DNA of 64,000 bases, taken from contig NZ_JAXCHP010000001.1 of assembly GCF_035984545.1 (NCBI RefSeq), positions 1,860,001 to 1,924,000 of the forward strand, written 5' to 3'. A program made the position numbers and the translations under genes. This DNA comes from Cryobacterium sp. GrIS_2_6. Its GTDB lineage: Bacteria; Actinomycetota; Actinomycetes; Actinomycetales; Microbacteriaceae. This document shows, piece by piece, positions 61,176 through 64,000 of this stretch; within the stretch, counting starts at the first letter, position 1, and every line of letters begins with the position of its first letter. The notes under the pieces are model-generated. The model was not told the DNA's origin. It did not search any database and saw only the letters and a program-made list of their open reading frames with translations.

Positions 61176-61249
61176 TCGGGCTGACAGGATTTGAACCTGC
61201 GACCCCCTGACCCCCAGTCAGGTGCGCTACCAAGCTGCGCTACAGCCCG
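61176..61249 (-). tRNA. tRNA-Pro (GGG)
   Basis: 74 nt. Acceptor arm CGGGCTG / CAGCCCG with discriminator A; D-arm GTAGCGCAGCTTGGTAGCGC; anticodon loop CTGGGGG gives anticodon GGG; T-loop GGTTCAAATCC. CCA is not encoded. The 3' end faces the integrase remnant, the usual orientation for an attachment site in a tRNA gene. Confidence 0.95.
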
Positions 61250-61362
61250 TCACCCTCCGCCAACACACTTCGAGAAGCGCATTCTGCAGGAGACAACTTA
61301 GAAAGCTTACCGCCTCCGGCGACCTCTTGTGCGCACAACGGATGCCCGGCGGCGCCCGTCCC

Positions 61363-62997
61363 TCAGCGCGGCGCCCACCGGGGCGAACGACGGCTCCCGC
61401 CAGCGGACCGCCCGGCCCTGAACTCACGGCGCAGCTGCCGCCATATCCGGGGCAGCAGAACGGCGTCGCCGAGGAGCGGACGGCGGTGTTGCACGATGAC
61501 CGAACCGAATCCGGGGGCCGGGGGGCTGAAGCTGAGGCGCTCCGGAAAATTCGCGAGAGTCCAGCCGTGCACGCCCAGGTCGACCGCGGAGACCGAGCCG
61601 GGTGCGGACGGTGAGGCCGGTGAGGCCGGCCCGGACGCGGCGCGGGCCGGCGCGGCCACGCCGCGGGGGGCATCCGCTTCGGTGGGCAGGGCCGCCACTC
61701 CCCCGGCCCGACCGCCACGGAAGTCGCCGAGGGCACTCGTGCGGATGAGCGCGGTGGACCCGACCCAGAAGGAGGCCCCATACCGGGACGCACCGCGGTG
61801 CAGGAGGCTGCGGATCCCCGGGAAGAATCGCCCGGTGCACTGGCCGCCCTGCGGGAACGACGGGGTCTGGACCACGGCGACACCGCGGTGCTCCGGTTCG
61901 TCCAGGAAGTAGATCGAGCGCAGGCCGTAGTCGCTGAGGAGCTGGGCGTCCGGCCCGAGGGTGAGCAGGTAGTCGGTCTCGGAGACATCAGCGGTGGAAG
62001 TGGCACCGATCTGGTCCACGTAGCCGGCGAGGCTGCCGTCGAAGATGTCCAGTTCGGCGGAGAACGTCCAGGCGAGGCGGCGCTGGAGGCGCAGCATCCG
62101 CTCGGGGGTCTGCGGGATGTGCTCGGAGATGGCCCGGTCGAGGTCCGCCGCGATGCTGGCGAAGGCGGCGGCGGGACCGCCGAGGATGTGCGTGCTGAAG
62201 ACGGCGCTCGACGGGTCGGTGACGGCCTCATCGAGGCGTTGCCGGGCCAGCCAGGCGACGGCCCAGCGGTAGTCGGCGGCGAGGCCGTCGATGAGGTCTT
62301 CGGCCACCTCGTGGACGTCGGTCGCGTCGTGGTCCCAGGCGAGTTCGAGCTCCAGCACGAACAGGGCATCCTCGAACCGGGCGCGTGGTTCGGCCAGGGC
62401 ATCGGTAAGCCGGCGAACGATCATCAGGGCCTCGGCCTGAGCGCTCGGCTCTGAGGTGGCGTCGAGCAGCAGCACGACCCGAAGGGTCGGGTATTCCTGC
62501 AGGGCGGCGGACCAGAGCGACGCGCGCAGGGCGTGCGACCCCGTTCTGGCACCCGCGCTGTCGCCAGCGGCGACGAGTACGGTCAGGGCCTCCTGGCGTG
62601 CGGTGAAGTGACGCTCAAGTTCCCTGCGCGGAACCCGAACGTGCTCGTTCAGCCGGATCAGGGCGCCCTGGCGTGCAGCGAGGTAGCAGAGGAGCGCGAT
62701 CACACACAGGGTCGCGCCGGCCACGGACAGCGCGCGGTCGAGGATCGACCAGGGCGCGTCGTCGATTCCCGTCTGCCGGAGGATGACGACGGCGAGCAGG
62801 GCAGCCCAGCAGACCGCCACGGCGAAGATGGCGGCGCGACCGCAGGCGATCTCGGAGACGCTTCGGCGCGATGATCGGACGTCGGGCGGCGCGATGCGGG
62901 CATCCGGTGGTGCGGTCGACGCGAGTGGTGCCGCGGTCGGCACCGTTCGTGCGGCGAAACGTTTTCGGCTCAGCGAAGCAGGGAACTTCGTATGCAT
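61363..62997 (-). pseudogene. GT2/cellulose-synthase-like glycosyltransferase, C-terminus cut
   Basis: 544 aa from ATG 62997 (GAGGA 6 nt upstream). Basic N-terminus, helices ACGRAAIFAVAVCWAALLAV-like near 55-75 and VAGATLCVIALLCYLAARQG near 90-110, then the catalytic domain: RVVLLLDATSEPSAQAEAL, ETDYLLTLGPDAQLLSDYGL (donor-site region), FWVGSTALIRTSALGDF and VIVQHRRPLLGDAVLLP. Relatives carry four to six further membrane helices after this; here the frame ends within 40 residues (RAGRSAGGSRRSPRWAPR). The usual ED motif in the region after FWVG is not clear. The truncation makes function doubtful. Confidence 0.7.
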
Positions 62998-63187
62998 GGA
63001 TAATCCTCGGGTAAGGCTTGAATGACGAAATCCCCGATTCGGGCGGGGATCCGACACGTGTGGCGCCGCAAGGGCGCTAGCCCGAATGTAGAGCAGGCGC
63101 CGGGTGGGCGACAGTCCCCGCTTCGGGGCGAAGCGCATCCGCTGCCGCCTGTCGACACGACAACCGAAATGAGCGCTTAAACGACGG

Positions 63188-63223
63188 ATGCGTCGCCTCC
63201 CCGCGGGGGGAATGGCGACGCAT
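63188..63223 (-). terminator. terminator after der
   Basis: ATGCGTCGCC / GGCGACGCAT arms (10 bp) with an inner CCCC/GGGG pairing, 28 bp past the der stop on the minus strand. Confidence 0.7.
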
Positions 63224-63250
63224 GCGTCAGGTCGCGCCTGGAACGACTGC

Positions 63251-64000
63251 TTAGCGCTTGCGCTTCTCGCGGACGCGCATGCTGATGTTGATCGGGCTGC
63301 CCTCGAAGCCATAGACCTCGCGGAGGCGACGCTGGATGAAGCGACGGTAGCCCGGGTCGAGGAACCCGGTGGTGAAGATGACGAAGGTCGGCGGGCGGCT
63401 CGAGGCCTGGGTGCCGAACAGGATGCGCGGCTGCTTGCCACTGCGCACGGGGTGCGGGTGCTCGGCGGCGAGTTCGGCCAGGAAGGCGTTGAACTTGCCG
63501 GTGGCGACGCGGGTGTCCCACGACTCGAGGGCAACCTCGAGGGCGGGGACGAGCTTCTCCATGTGGCGGCCGGTCTTGGCCGAGATGTTTACGCGGGGGG
63601 CCCATGCCACGTGGGCGAGGTCGAGTTCGATCTCGCGCTCGAGGTAGCGGCGACGGTCGTCGTCGATCTGGTCCCACTTGTTGAAGGCGAGCACGAGGGC
63701 GCGGCCGGATTCGAGGACGAGGTCGATGACGCGCACGTCCTGCTCGGAGATGACCTCGGTCACGTCGATGAGCACGACGGCGACCTCGGCCTTTTCGAGC
63801 GCGGCGCTCGTGCGCAGCGAGGCGTAGAAGTCGGCGCCCTGGGAGAGGTGCACGCGACGGCGGATGCCGGCGGTGTCGACGAAGCGCCAGACCTTGCCGC
63901 CGAGCTCGACCTGCTCGTCGACCGGGTCGCGGGTGGTGCCGGCGAGCTCGTTGACGACAACGCGCTCTTCGCCGACGACCTTGTTCAGGAGGCTGGACTT
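63251..64000 (-). CDS. der: ribosome biogenesis GTPase Der (EngA), 3' part
   Basis: The second G domain and C-terminal KH-like domain, running off the window end. Visible motifs: G1 remnant [10 protein letters not shown]2 [13 protein letters not shown]3 [10 protein letters not shown]4 NKWDQID, G5 SAKTGRH; then the KH-like region [40 protein letters not shown] and the basic end [10 protein letters not shown]. Essential for 50S subunit assembly. The first G domain and start are outside the window. Confidence 0.95.
   Translation of the reverse strand, partial: KSSLLNKVVGEERVVVNELAGTTRDPVDEQVELGGKVWRFVDTAGIRRRVHLSQGADFYASLRTSAALEKAEVAVVLIDVTEVISEQDVRVIDLVLESGRALVLAFNKWDQIDDDRRRYLEREIELDLAHVAWAPRVNISAKTGRHMEKLVPALEVALESWDTRVATGKFNAFLAELAAEHPHPVRSGKQPRILFGTQASSRPPTFVIFTTGFLDPGYRRFIQRRLREVYGFEGSPINISMRVREKRKR

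Overview
The window is GC-rich DNA with actinobacterial gene style: many GTG/TTG starts, ATGA/GTGA gene overlaps and strong GA-rich Shine-Dalgarno sites. The gene families (SCO1664 / DUF3090 / MSMEG_4193-type phosphatase cluster, DUF2127, LCP ligase, UppP, Der, F420-linked reductase remnant) suggest a member of the Actinomycetota, most likely Microbacteriaceae. That placement is an inference from gene content only.

Region by region. 0.1-6.6 kb is mostly intact chromosome: alpha/beta hydrolase, GNAT acetyltransferase, RluA-type pseudouridine synthase, the conserved SCO1664-DUF3090-phosphatase operon, a macrodomain protein and an ArsR-AHSA1 pair. 6.6-27.5 kb mixes intact metabolic and stress genes (cupin, patatin, hydrolases, TetR-controlled MDR/SDR pair, a second AHSA1-ArsR pair, LtrA, phospholipase D, small membrane proteins) with many broken genes. 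27.5-39.3 kb is accessory and rich in envelope genes: secreted protein, secreted esterase with two decayed paralogues, LCP ligase, FtsW-like flippase/polymerase, UppP, and a low-affinity iron permease-like protein.

39.6-48.7 kb is a stack of mobile DNA. One IS21 element (target duplication CCACAC) carries a second IS21 element (duplication GCGTG) inside its istB. Next to it, a third IS21 remnant is split by a complete RIT element, meaning three overlapping tyrosine recombinase genes between 34-bp inverted repeats. 49-60.6 kb looks like the remains of an integrative or plasmid-like element: an ECF sigma / membrane protein / lipoprotein operon, a replication-relaxation-type gene whose leader is cut by a fourth IS21 element (duplication CCGCT), a polypyrimidine tract and large hairpin that could be an oriT or origin, two membrane proteins sharing a C-terminal domain, and a truncated integrase pointing toward a tRNA-Pro. 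From 61 kb the core chromosome resumes: tRNA-Pro(GGG), a C-terminally cut GT2 glycosyltransferase, and the 3' half of der.

The dominant signal is decay. About 20 genes are truncated, internally deleted, frameshifted or interrupted. Two divergent gene pairs have lost both 5' ends in one deletion. Five single-base frameshifts all sit in short homopolymers and may be sequencing errors; the large deletions cannot be explained that way. Coordinates of remnants are approximate because they rest on reading translated similarity by eye.
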